From Pyronema omphalodes (Eukaryota; Ascomycota; Pezizomycetes; Pezizales; Pyronemataceae): 10,701 bases of DNA. This document shows, in pieces, positions 1-7,499 of the stretch. Every line of letters begins with the position of its first letter. Position 1 is the first letter of the stretch. The DNA lies in assembly GCA_024516155.1 (NCBI GenBank), contig JAJJXM010000229.1, positions 1 through 10,701 of the forward strand, written 5' to 3'. The notes under the pieces are model-generated. The model saw only the letters and a list, made by a program, of their open reading frames with translations. It had not been told where the DNA came from and searched no databases. Made by a program: the position numbers and the translations under genes.

Positions 1-60
1 TGAAAGCGGCCGCCCAATACCTGGGGAAAACGAAAAAAAAAAAACACCGAGCATAATGAC

Positions 61-2029
61 ATGAACATAGAGGAGGACATAGATCATTCACACCCGCTCA
101 CACAAGGTCATCCGCCCCTGACCATCATGTTGTGCCTCACACATAATGCCACACACGCCACACCAACGCTAGAAAAACACCACGTTTCTCGCTTAATTAT
201 CCAAATCGGGAAGTTGGAGAGAATTCTCACGGCTTCACGAAATTCCACTTCCAAGGCCCATGGCTCCCATGAAGCCTCCCCGCCTAGCAACGCATCCAGA
301 GTATCCACTCCCGCCCCAGCGTTCGCAGACGACGTGTTCGGCGCGTCTGCCCCCGGCACCCCTACGCGTGCGAGCAAGAACCTGCCGCTAGGTATTACGC
401 CCGGCTCTGGATGGTCATCCAGCAGCACCCTATCCTCGTGCCCCAGCACGGTCAAAAACGAGCCCACATTGCAGCCTTCGGGACAGCCATGGGATACGAA
501 CTGCGCTCCGCCCCAGCAGTAGGCACACAGGCGTCACCGCTGGTAAGCTCGACCCTGCTTGAGCAACTGTCTGCTCACCTAGCAGCCACAGAAACTCGAA
601 TCCGCGCGCTGGAAGAAGAGCTCAGCCAGCAACACTCCCGTCCCTGCTCGTGCTCGGCGTCGCAAGCAGCCCGCACCGCCCCCCACACCTCGCCCACCAC
701 CCGTCAAACCGCCCCCACCGCCCCCTCCCAAAAGTCTTGCCCAGCAGAAAGCAACAAGCCCGCAGCTCTGGTGCCACCAAACCCCGTGCCGACACACCCT
801 CCCCGCCGTACAAGCCCCGGTGGGCACCTCCAGGCTCACCGCTGCTCAGTCCTATGCGGCCATGCTTCGTAACAAGCTCCCGGAGCTCCCCCCCTCCTCC
901 TCCTGCGCCTGCCTGGCAAAACGTCCCAAACCAAGCAGCAAAAGAAGCAAGCCTCGCGACTTAGCAACCGTTCTCCCCGGAGAAAAACCTCGCCACCGAA
1001 GACCGCCGTATCATCTTTACTCGTCAGGAAGGAGCTCACCCCTCCTCCAAACCAGACCAAGAATTTACGGCGGCAGTGAATGTGTGCCTACACCTCCGAG
1101 GAGAACCTCAGTTCCATCGCCTAGCCAAGGTCTCCCGCAACGGAAAAGGGGCTATCACCGCAACCACAGTCCCGGGAGTGAGCGCAGCTACCATTGTCGG
1201 TTGCTACCGTAACGAGATCTTGAATGCTATGCGTGAGGTAGATCGTGCTGTGATCGATGTCCGCCCCATGGAAAATTGGGTGAAACTGAAAGTTCATGGA
1301 ATCCCGCTCAATCGTTTCTTGGGACAGGGCCCCAATGGCCTCCGCAAGATGCAGTTCGAGCTCTAGGCGAATCACGAGGGTTCAGAAATCGTTCCTGGTG
1401 CCCGTTGGTTGGGTAAACGCAGCAACATCCGTGACCGCCTCGAGAGAGGTGAAATCCAATCGTCGTCGGCAGTCTTTGTGGTCAAAGGCTCACCGGCGGC
1501 CCAGATGCTGATGCCCCGCGCTGCGCTCCTGGGATCCACAAGGTACCGTGTAGAGCTGTTCAACCACGAAGGCCCCGACAGCCAGTGTGCTGGTTGTCTC
1601 AAATGGGGACACATTTGCGAGCGATGCATTACCTCTGCTGTTCTCCGCTGCCGTTTCTGCGGCCAGAACCACTCTTCAGACGCCCATACATGCGGTATGG
1701 AGGGATGCTCCGTACCCAAAGGACTCCCATGCCAACACTCCAAGGCTGCAGCCCGCTGCGTCAATTGTCGTGGCAACCACTATGCCAACTCCCGCGTCTG
1801 TCCCTCCTGCAAAGAAGCCGTTGCCCTGGCCAAGCAACTCCGTCAGTCCTCCTCCGGATCGCAGTCTTCCACCTCGTCCACCACTGCGACTACCACCAAC
1901 GCCGATACCTGGAATCCTGACGCCTCCCAAGAGTCCACAGAATCGACAAATCAACCCTCCCCCCGTCCCGATACCCTACTGTCCGACCCGGACGAGATGG
2001 TTGATGCCGGTGTGCCCGACAACAATTAA
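61..2029 (+). pseudogene. LINE ORF1 (gag-like nucleic-acid-binding protein), broken
   Basis: ORF1 of the LINE; in this family the product coats element RNA to form the RNP. The ATG at 61 opens frame 1. The signal then moves to frame 3 (about 365-640, with a charged heptad-like stretch including ALEEEL), then through proline-rich sequence in mixed frames. Frame 2 carries the rest from about 890. A shift from frame 1 to 2 sits at a run of seven C (888-894). In-frame TAG codons interrupt frame 2 at 962-964 and 1364-1366. The part at 1000-1560 (RRIIFTR, VKLKVHGIP, RWLGKRSN) resembles the RRM-like region of such gags. Three zinc knuckles follow at 1586-1801: CAGC..H..C (CX2CX4HX4C), CRFCGQNH..C and CVNCRGNH..C. 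The 3' tail is Ser/Thr-rich and ends in TAA, overlapping the ORF2 ATG. The family assignment is strong; the exact start and upstream frame junctions are inferred. Confidence 0.8.
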
Positions 2030-2031
2030 TG
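2027..2031 (+). promoter_or_regulatory. Overlapping ORF1 stop / ORF2 start (TAATG)
   Basis: The TAA ending ORF1 (2027-2029) shares its last A with the ATG of ORF2 (2029-2031). The ORF2 reading from this ATG gives the expected endonuclease N-terminus (KVFQLNC, then LVLIQEP), so the start is well supported. Overlapping UAAUG codons are known to drive termination-reinitiation of ORF2 in the silkworm LINE SART1; the same mechanism is inferred here. Confidence 0.75.
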
Positions 2032-2056
2032 CTGAAACACCTCAAAGTGTTTCAGC
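2031..2056 (+). promoter_or_regulatory. Perfect hairpin 1 at the ORF2 start
   Basis: GCTGAAACAC (2031-2040) and GTGTTTCAGC (2047-2056) are exact reverse complements, giving a 10-bp stem with a 6-nt loop that begins on the G of the ORF2 ATG. It lies inside the first ORF2 codons. Its position suggests a role in stalling or re-initiating ribosomes; that role is inferred. Confidence 0.6.
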
Positions 2057-2062
2057 TTAATT

Positions 2063-2090
2063 GCCGTAAGAGCGGTGAGGTTCTTACGGC
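2063..2090 (+). promoter_or_regulatory. Perfect hairpin 2 just inside ORF2
   Basis: GCCGTAAGA (2063-2071) pairs exactly with TCTTACGGC (2082-2090). Inside it, G2072-T2081 can wobble and C2073-G2080 can pair, leaving a 6-nt loop. It follows hairpin 1 after only six bases, so ORF2 starts with two stacked stem-loops. Function is inferred from the position. Confidence 0.55.
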
Positions 2091-2375
2091 GGCGATGGAG
2101 AGTGGTGTGGAACTAGAGGCGGACTTGGTACTCATCCAAGAACCCCCCACGTTCGAGGGATGGAGGCACCCCGCCTTCGACTTCATATGGGGAGGTTGAG
2201 TGCTCACTGGCGTCCGCAAAGATTCGGTGTGGAAGGTCCGCGTCCGGGAAGACTTGGGGAGAGAAGGAGAAGGGGATGTCCAAGTCCTCGACATCCTTTG
2301 CCGGGGTCACCGCCAGATACGCATTGTAAACGTTTACGATGCTATCCGAGCGGCTGACAACACCAGGCCGCAAGA

Positions 2376-4694
2376 ATGGTCACTTGGTCACGAATAATCA
2401 CCCCTGGCACAATCCTCGCCGGTGATTTCAACGCCCACAGCAGGAGATGGAACCACTACTTTCACCAACCGATCCACCATGCCTTTCTCGAGGAGCTCAT
2501 GGATGAGCATGACTTGAGGTACGTCGGAGACGGGCTCGAAACCCACTCCCAAAGCGGACCGCGACGGATCAGTGTCATTGATCTTGTCTTTGCTACGATG
2601 GAGGTGGCCCCTCACGTGCTGGCCCGCCGCCTTGACGACCCCAGACACGCTACCACGTCAGACCATGGAGCTATTTGGTGGGAGGTCACGTCGGTGGTGG
2701 AACCAGAGGATTACGACGCACCAACTCGTGGTTGGGCAGTGGGGGAATTGCTTGAGAACGAGGACACGGTGTGGAAAGCGGCGTTAGACTGGCACCGTCG
2801 AAGCGAACGCAGGCCACCGCTGTCCAGTCGTTGCTCAACGGAAGAGGAGGAAGCTGAGGCAGTCTGGATTAGGGAACAACTCACGGAGCTGCTTGATGAA
2901 CACGCCAGGAGGGTGCGCATCACCGCTCGCTCCAAACGTTGGTGGGGGGCGATCATCAAAGCAGCCCGCAGCAGGTATGGCCGCATTCATCGCGCTGCCA
3001 AACAAGGACGTGCTACGACGGAACAGGAAATAGAGGCAAGAAATTGGTACAACAAGATCCAACGCTCCCGCAAACGCTCCTGCTGGGGCACTTTCCTCGA
3101 GACCGCTAATGGTGATGCAATTTGGCAGGTTCTATGTTCAACCACCCCCCGCACTACCACGGTGGTGGGCAGCCTCACTGATGAAGACGGCAACAAAGCG
3201 GACGACGAGCAGGCTAAGCGAGAAATGCTAGCTGCGGTCTCGTTCCCTCCCCCGAATGCTTACCGCTCCCGCTGGCTCTTCTGCTCCCCCAACCCCGGGC
3301 AGGGCTACAAAATGGTTACCGAAACGCTGGTCTCGGAGGCTATCTCCCGCCAGAGCAGATCTAAAGCACCCGGAAAGGACTCCTTGGGGGTTCCCGTCAT
3401 TAAAGCTTTAATGAAGTGGGACCCTGCACGTGTTACCGCCTTGGTCACGCAGTGCATTCGTCTGAGTTACCACCCAGCGGACTGGAAACTCGCCAAGGGA
3501 GTCTGCATCCCCAAGCCGGGGAAGCCCAGCTATGACAAAGCTAAGAATTTTCGGGTCATTTCGCTTCTGAGCTGCCTTGGGAAACTCATCGTGAAGGTGG
3601 CCACAATGCTAATTACCGATGCGGTGGAAACCAGCAGGTACCTCCACGTTGGTCAATTCGGGGGACGGAAAGGATGCTCCGCTGCGGATGCAGCAGCGGT
3701 ATTCGTGGCTGCAGTTGAAGAGGCTTGGGAAAAGAAGTTGTTGGCGGGAGCGCTCTTGATGGACGTCAAGGGGGCCTTCCCGACGGTCAATGCGGAGTGC
3801 CTTGCGAACAAGATGCGATCCGCTGGGATCAGGGAGGATTTTATTGGGTGGGTCGAGAGCTTCATGAACTCTCGCTCGGTGGAAATCACGATTGCTGGAG
3901 ACGCCGGCGCCTCAATCCGCACCAACACAGGGCTCCCCCAAGGATCTCCTATCTCCCCCGTGCTCTTTCTAATCTACATCGCTGAACTTGCATACATAGT
4001 TGAGCGAGAAATGTCAGACACAGTCGGTTTATCCCTCGTCGATGACGTGACGTGGATCACCCGAGGAAAAACCCCCGAGGAGGTGGCAGCGAAACTGAGC
4101 CGCTGCGCGGAAATTTGCATATACTGGGCCCGTGGCAAGGCAGTACGCTTCGAACCCGACAAGACGGAGGCCATCCTCGTCTCTAATCGCAGATCGCCCC
4201 CGGACAAATCCACGGTCACCATCCCCGCCGATGACCACCTCGTCTCCTTCTCTTCCCGTCCCGTTCGGTGGTTGGGTTACTGGTTGGAGCAGTCACTCAC
4301 ATTCAACCACCACCACCAACGGTGGATCACTAAGGCACGACAGCAACAGGCACGGCTTGCTCGCCTGTGCAAGAAACAGGGCCTCCCTCCCACAAGCACC
4401 GCCAACCTTCAGAAAGCGGTAGTACAATCCGTAGCGATGTACGGTATCAACATTAACGCCGCTCGCAAAAAACCCCCCCATGACTCTGGAAAGATCACCC
4501 GTCTTCAGCTGGTCCTCAGCCAACAAGCTCGGGCCGTCACAGGGTGCCTACGCATAACCCCCCTCGGCTTCCTGATGGCTGAAACAGCCACCCGCCCTGC
4601 CGAAGCGATAGTACGCAGCAGAGAAGCTCGCTTCCGCGCACGGATTCTCACTCGCCCCCCCGGCGCCCTCCACTCAACCGTCTCCGACTGCTGA
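2376..4694 (+). CDS. ORF2 segment: endonuclease C-terminal half and reverse transcriptase
   Basis: The longest open stretch in the window (772 codons), an internal piece of ORF2 and not a separate gene; its first ATG is not the true start. Endonuclease motifs come first: GDFNAHS at residues 16-22, SVIDLVFAT at about 66-74 and TSDHGAIWW at about 94-102, with the catalytic-type Asp/Asn/His present. Reverse transcriptase follows: IPKPGK (378-383) with FRVISLLS, motif A DVKGAF with Asp 463, motif B GLPQGSPISP (519-528), motif C LVDDVTW with the Asp pair 556-557, and RWLGYWL downstream. All expected RT Asp residues remain. The segment ends in a TGA before the RNase H domain, which lies in another frame. 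Domain identity is near certain; only the boundaries of the frameshifts are uncertain. Confidence 0.9.
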   Translation: MVTWSRIITPGTILAGDFNAHSRRWNHYFHQPIHHAFLEELMDEHDLRYVGDGLETHSQSGPRRISVIDLVFATMEVAPHVLARRLDDPRHATTSDHGAIWWEVTSVVEPEDYDAPTRGWAVGELLENEDTVWKAALDWHRRSERRPPLSSRCSTEEEEAEAVWIREQLTELLDEHARRVRITARSKRWWGAIIKAARSRYGRIHRAAKQGRATTEQEIEARNWYNKIQRSRKRSCWGTFLETANGDAIWQVLCSTTPRTTTVVGSLTDEDGNKADDEQAKREMLAAVSFPPPNAYRSRWLFCSPNPGQGYKMVTETLVSEAISRQSRSKAPGKDSLGVPVIKALMKWDPARVTALVTQCIRLSYHPADWKLAKGVCIPKPGKPSYDKAKNFRVISLLSCLGKLIVKVATMLITDAVETSRYLHVGQFGGRKGCSAADAAAVFVAAVEEAWEKKLLAGALLMDVKGAFPTVNAECLANKMRSAGIREDFIGWVESFMNSRSVEITIAGDAGASIRTNTGLPQGSPISPVLFLIYIAELAYIVEREMSDTVGLSLVDDVTWITRGKTPEEVAAKLSRCAEICIYWARGKAVRFEPDKTEAILVSNRRSPPDKSTVTIPADDHLVSFSSRPVRWLGYWLEQSLTFNHHHQRWITKARQQQARLARLCKKQGLPPTSTANLQKAVVQSVAMYGININAARKKPPHDSGKITRLQLVLSQQARAVTGCLRITPLGFLMAETATRPAEAIVRSREARFRARILTRPPGALHSTVSDC

Positions 4695-4788
4695 CACCAT
4701 GCGCAGCCTGACACGATGAGCAGCTGCTCATACAGGTTTCGCCGCCATCGAAACCGTCGGACCCCCCGCTCGCTTCAATTTCCGTTAC

Positions 4789-5496
4789 ATGAACGTTGTG
4801 GTGGAACCTCGCGGGCAAGCGGCAGCATCAGCGCGCAGCTGGCGCTCGATCCAAGAGCTCTGCTTCTGGAGCGACGGTTCCAGCATCAACGACAGGAGTG
4901 GCGCAGGGTACGTCCATTATGTCAATGGCTCCCTCGTCTCCCGGTCTTTCCACCTTGGTCCACACGTCGAGGTCTTCGACGCTGAGCTCTTTGCCATCCA
5001 TCAGGCCTTGCTCGAATGCTACGACGACCTCATCTTCCCCCCCCTGATGAAGCAGATAGTAATCTTCTCGGATGCCCTGGCTGCCCTAGCCCGCATCATG
5101 ACAGAGGACCCTGTCCCTGGGCAGTCCATGTCCCGCCGCATCCGCATGTTGGTAAAGGACTTCGCCAATTGGGATGTCGAGGTCCAAATCCGCTGGTGTC
5201 CTGAACACTCCGATACCGAGGAAAATGAAGCCGCGGACGTGGCTGCTAAGCAGGGAGCTCAGCATCGGTGTGAAGCACAGCCGCTCACTCGGTGTACCGA
5301 CCCAACCTGTCTTACCCCCCCGGAAGTGTCCCTCGCTCACATCAATAGGGTCGCCACTGAAACTCTAGCTGATATCACCAAGTGTTGGATCACTACGGAA
5401 CTACGCACCAGCAAATCCTACAGACCACGCCGCAAGTTTGGTCTGCGGATGGAACTCCGGGACCTACCCAAGCGAAAGGCTGCGGTCTTCCTCTAG
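4789..5496 (+). CDS. ORF2 segment: RNase H domain
   Basis: A type I RNase H domain, continuing ORF2 in frame 1. Acidic residues expected for the active site are visible: Asp in FWSDGSS (4873-4875), Glu in DAELFAI (4984-4986), Asp in IFSDALAAL (5071-5073) and Asp in NEAADVAAKQ (5236-5238), with the His of WCPEH (5206-5208) between the last two. Frame 1 is already open at least from 4720, so the ATG at 4789 is internal. In this family RNase H follows the RT and degrades the RNA strand after first-strand synthesis. The segment stops at a TAG (5494-5496) after KAAVFL, but homologous-looking sequence continues in the same frame, so that TAG is a disabling mutation and not the natural end. Confidence 0.88.
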   Translation: MNVVVEPRGQAAASARSWRSIQELCFWSDGSSINDRSGAGYVHYVNGSLVSRSFHLGPHVEVFDAELFAIHQALLECYDDLIFPPLMKQIVIFSDALAALARIMTEDPVPGQSMSRRIRMLVKDFANWDVEVQIRWCPEHSDTEENEAADVAAKQGAQHRCEAQPLTRCTDPTCLTPPEVSLAHINRVATETLADITKCWITTELRTSKSYRPRRKFGLRMELRDLPKRKAAVFL

Positions 5497-5793
5497 CTCA
5501 CGTCTGGTCACACACTGGTAGGAACCCACCTGAAAAGAATTAAAGCGAAGGAATCCGACTCTTGTTGGTGGTGTGCGTCCAACCAACCACAAACCAGCGG
5601 ACACCTCTTCGGAGAGTGCCACAGATGGAAATCGGAGTTTGAGAAGCTCCGGAAAGAGGTGGAAAGAATTACGGGGAGACCGAGGAGAACGCGGGGACGT
5701 TTGAAAGTGGTAGATATTTTTCGGGACGATCGACTCACGAAAGCGATCGTGGAATACCTGGCTGCAACCCAGATTGGCAGGCGGTACGAATAG
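5497..5793 (+). pseudogene. ORF2 C-terminal tail with CCHC knuckle
   Basis: The same frame as RNase H, after the TAG. It reads LTSGHTLVGTHLKRI, then a knuckle with Cys at 5563 and 5572, His at 5602 and Cys at 5617 (CX2CX9HX4C), then a charged tail (DIFRDDRLTKAIVEYL) to a TAG at 5791. This order (SGH...HLKRI, CWWC, GHLF..C) is the usual end of Tad/I-type ORF2. The knuckle is probably nucleic-acid binding. Missing this tail would likely inactivate the element even without the other lesions. Confidence 0.75.
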
Positions 5794-6047
5794 CAGCGCA
5801 AGAGATGGAAAAGTACGCGAGTGTTTTTTGTTTCTTTTCCATTATCTGTATCTTTTTTCCTTTGTTTTTCACATAAGGGAGGACGCGCATGTGCAAATTT
5901 GTTTTTCTTTTGTTTTGGAAGACGTTTGTTTCTTTTCTTTCTCTGTTCTTTCCTTATGAGATTGGCTTTATGGGGTGCGGAGAGTTAGACTTTGTTTTCT
6001 TTTGCGAGGGGACGTTTTGGGGATAGGCGATCAGGGGGCCTTATTAG
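5794..6047 (+). other. LINE 3' UTR, T-rich
   Basis: No ORF with family character. The + strand has long T-rich runs broken by C and G (5815-6002), as in 3' UTRs of fungal LINEs. The precise element end is not defined here. Confidence 0.5.
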
Positions 6048-6061
6048 GAGGCTTCGGCCTC
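6048..6061 (+). promoter_or_regulatory. GAGGC-TTCG-GCCTC hairpin near the LINE 3' end
   Basis: A 5-bp perfect stem closing a TTCG loop with a C-G closing pair, in RNA the exceptionally stable cUUCGg tetraloop. A second small palindrome, AGGCC-TTAGA-GGCCT, lies at 6099-6113. Hairpins at LINE 3' ends can be recognised by the element's RT; that role is inferred. Confidence 0.4.
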
Positions 6062-6125
6062 GAGGACAGGATTTGGACAGTGCCATAGTTTCCCGCATAG
6101 GCCTTAGAGGCCTCGAACGGTGTAT

Positions 6126-6446
6126 GATTAAAATGTAAAATGTAAAAATCACACCTAATGCCTACCAACATCCATGGCTGATAACAGCCCAGGATGTCAT
6201 TATGAAGCAAATCATCCGCTATAATGTCCATTGCTGCTCGCCTCCCCTGCCAGTGCCATGGACTGCCCCTCATCCCTTCAACATGTTTCGTGACCACACT
6301 GTCCACTTGATGATGGTCATCTATTCTTTCTTCACCATGTGCTGAAGGGAATGTATGACAAACCAACCCTGTTTCCAAGTTCTAGGACCTTCACCCCATG
6401 GTCAAAATTTACTCGGGGCCTCAAGCTGCTCAAAGACATCTTGACT
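6126..6446. repeat. Tandem duplication, copy 1 (321 bp)
   Basis: The first of two head-to-tail copies, starting at GATTAAAATG (with a doubled TAAAATG) and ending in CATCTTGACT. It differs from copy 2 by seven substitutions and two single-base C indels, about 97% identity. It lies directly downstream of the LINE. Both strands contain short coding-like stretches; I do not recognise a family. Confidence 0.9.
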
Positions 6447-6769
6447 GATTAAAATGTAAAATGTCAAAATCACACATGATGCCTACCAACATCCATGGCT
6501 GATAACAGCCCAGGATGTCATTATGAAGCAAATCATCCGCTATAATGTCCATTGCTGCTCGCCTCCCCTGCCCAGTGCCATGGACTGCCCCCTCATCCCT
6601 TCAACATGTTTCGTGACCACACTGTCCACTTGCTGATGGTCATCTATTCTTTATTCACCATGTGCTGAAGGGAATGTATGACAAACCAACCCTGTTTCCA
6701 AGTTCTAGGACCTTTACCCCATGGTCAAAACTTACTCGGGGCCTCAAGCTGCTCAAAGACATCTTGACT
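6447..6769. repeat. Tandem duplication, copy 2 (323 bp)
   Basis: The second direct copy, starting exactly where copy 1 ends. The two extra C bases relative to copy 1 lie near 6570-6595, within CCC runs. The unit's sequence continues as unique DNA after 6769, so the original locus extended further right and the junction at 6446/6447 is the new one. Confidence 0.9.
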
Positions 6770-6817
6770 GACACAGACCCAGCCCAAATGAGCACCCTGC
6801 TTGCACCATTCCCGTAA
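6617..6817 (+). pseudogene. Coding-like remnant, family unknown
   Basis: A 66-codon open stretch in frame 2, from after a TGA to a TAA at 6815-6817. It reads GMYDKPTLFPSSRTF, then FTPWSKLTRGLKLLKD and ends DTDPAQMSTLLAPFP. It has an amphipathic, protein-like composition but no upstream in-frame ATG. The equivalent frame of copy 1 runs into a TAA just past the duplication junction. A different plus frame upstream in the unit (HPWLITAQDVIMKQI) and a minus frame (a 115-codon ORF over 6031-6378) also look protein-like, so even the coding strand is unsure. I do not recognise the family. Confidence 0.25.
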
Positions 6818-6968
6818 GGAGGAGCTTGCACTAGCTCCCTATGGTACATGTAATAGTATAAGTTTTATACAGTCTTTCTGTATATGTTTAACTAGTGGGT
6901 TAGAACAGGTTTATGATTTACATATACATTTTTAAACATGTGATATACCCGTTTATACCACAACGGAA

Positions 6969-7142
6969 GAAATACAATCGCGGGGATAACAAAAAGATAT
7001 CACTTTCCAGGAGAAATACAATTGCGGGGATAACAAAAAGATATAACTTTCTATGAAATATACAATCCCATGGATAAAACTAAGATAAACATTTTGTCAC
7101 AAATACAATGGCGTGAATATAACAAAGAAATAACTTCCCAAT
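6969..7142. repeat. Four-copy degenerate minisatellite (42-45 bp unit)
   Basis: Units start at 6969, 7013, 7055 and 7100. Each begins with an (G/C)AAATACAAT-like core, continues with GCGGGGATAACAA in the better copies and ends with AGATATAACTTTC. Copies 1 and 2 are close; 3 and 4 are diverged with small indels. No coding potential. Confidence 0.75.
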
Positions 7143-7219
7143 ATGGACAAAAGATTTGTAGAACTAATGTGGTGGACTTGTTTATTTAGACGAGCACTAC
7201 TGAACTATATGATAGAAAG

Positions 7220-7471
7220 AAAAACAAAACAAAAAAAAAAAACAAACAAAAAACAAAAACAAAAAACAAAAAACAAAAACAAAAACAAAAAACAAAAAAA
7301 CAAAAAAACAAAAAAACAAAAAACAAAAAACAAAAAACAAAAAACAAAAAACAAAAAACAAAAAAACAAAAAACAAAAAACAAAAAAACAAAAAACAAAA
7401 AAACAAAAAACAAAAAACAAAAAAAACAAAAAACAAAAAACAAAAAACAAAAAACAAAAAACAAAAAACAA
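7220..7471. repeat. A/C-only simple repeat, (CAAAAAA)-like
   Basis: 252 consecutive bases contain only A and C on the + strand, mostly CAAAAA to CAAAAAAA units. All long ORFs across it on either strand (Lys/Gln/Asn-rich plus strand, Phe-rich minus strand) are products of this composition. Unit count should be treated with caution because such tracts assemble poorly. Confidence 0.9.
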
Positions 7472-7499
7472 GAACAAAAAAACCACAACGGGAGAACTA

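Larger units (their letters stand above)
2029..5793 (+). pseudogene. LINE ORF2 polyprotein (endonuclease-RT-RNase H), broken
   Basis: The replication enzyme of the LINE: it nicks target DNA, primes reverse transcription from the nick and removes RNA from the hybrid. Frame 1 from the ATG at 2029 gives the endonuclease N-terminus, with an Asn in QLNC and a Glu in LIQEP. An in-frame TGA at 2197-2199 interrupts it. Frame 1 then resumes (RIVNVYDA) to a stop at 2395-2397, and the signal crosses into frame 3 between about 2376 and 2396. Frame 3 runs to a TGA at 4692-4694. Frame 1 resumes with RNase H before 4789, so a second frameshift lies at about 4640-4790. A TAG at 5494-5496 interrupts the tail, and the ORF ends in TAG at 5791-5793. 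About 1,250 codons in total is usual for this family. Catalytic motifs are intact, so this is a fairly recent loss. Confidence 0.85.
1..6125 (+). mobile_element. Tad-like LINE (non-LTR retrotransposon), decayed
   Basis: A two-ORF non-LTR retrotransposon in sense orientation. ORF1 is gag-like with CCHC knuckles. ORF2 has, in order, an AP-type endonuclease, reverse transcriptase, RNase H and a C-terminal CCHC knuckle, the arrangement known from the I/Tad group; Tad1-type elements are typical of filamentous fungi. No LTRs flank it and there is no integrase. The 5' end may lie outside the window, and the 3' end is set loosely between the hairpin at 6048-6061 and the tandem repeat starting at 6126. 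The body is GC-rich, in contrast to the AT-rich DNA after 6850. ORF1 and ORF2 both carry stops and frameshifts, so this copy cannot make full-length proteins. I could not find target-site duplications because the ends are not certain. Confidence 0.85.

Noticed and set aside
6..13. GCGGCCGC (NotI site) at the very start, possibly a cloning junction
   Set aside because: The flanking sequence continues naturally into the LINE 5' region and no vector sequence is recognised; a GC-rich 8-mer is plausible by chance.
2711..3062. Minus-strand ORFs of 75-91 codons inside the RT segment, and similar ones across ORF1/ORF2
   Set aside because: They are shadows of GC-rich coding sequence; the plus frame carries the conserved motifs.
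962..5496. Reassigned TAG codon (alternative genetic code)
   Set aside because: ORF2 itself ends in TAG at 5791 and other lesions are TGA and frameshifts, so decay is the simpler reading.
6856..6870. GTATAA-GTT-TTATAC inverted repeat as a regulatory site
   Set aside because: A 6-bp stem in AT-rich DNA is expected by chance and no gene is placed to use it.
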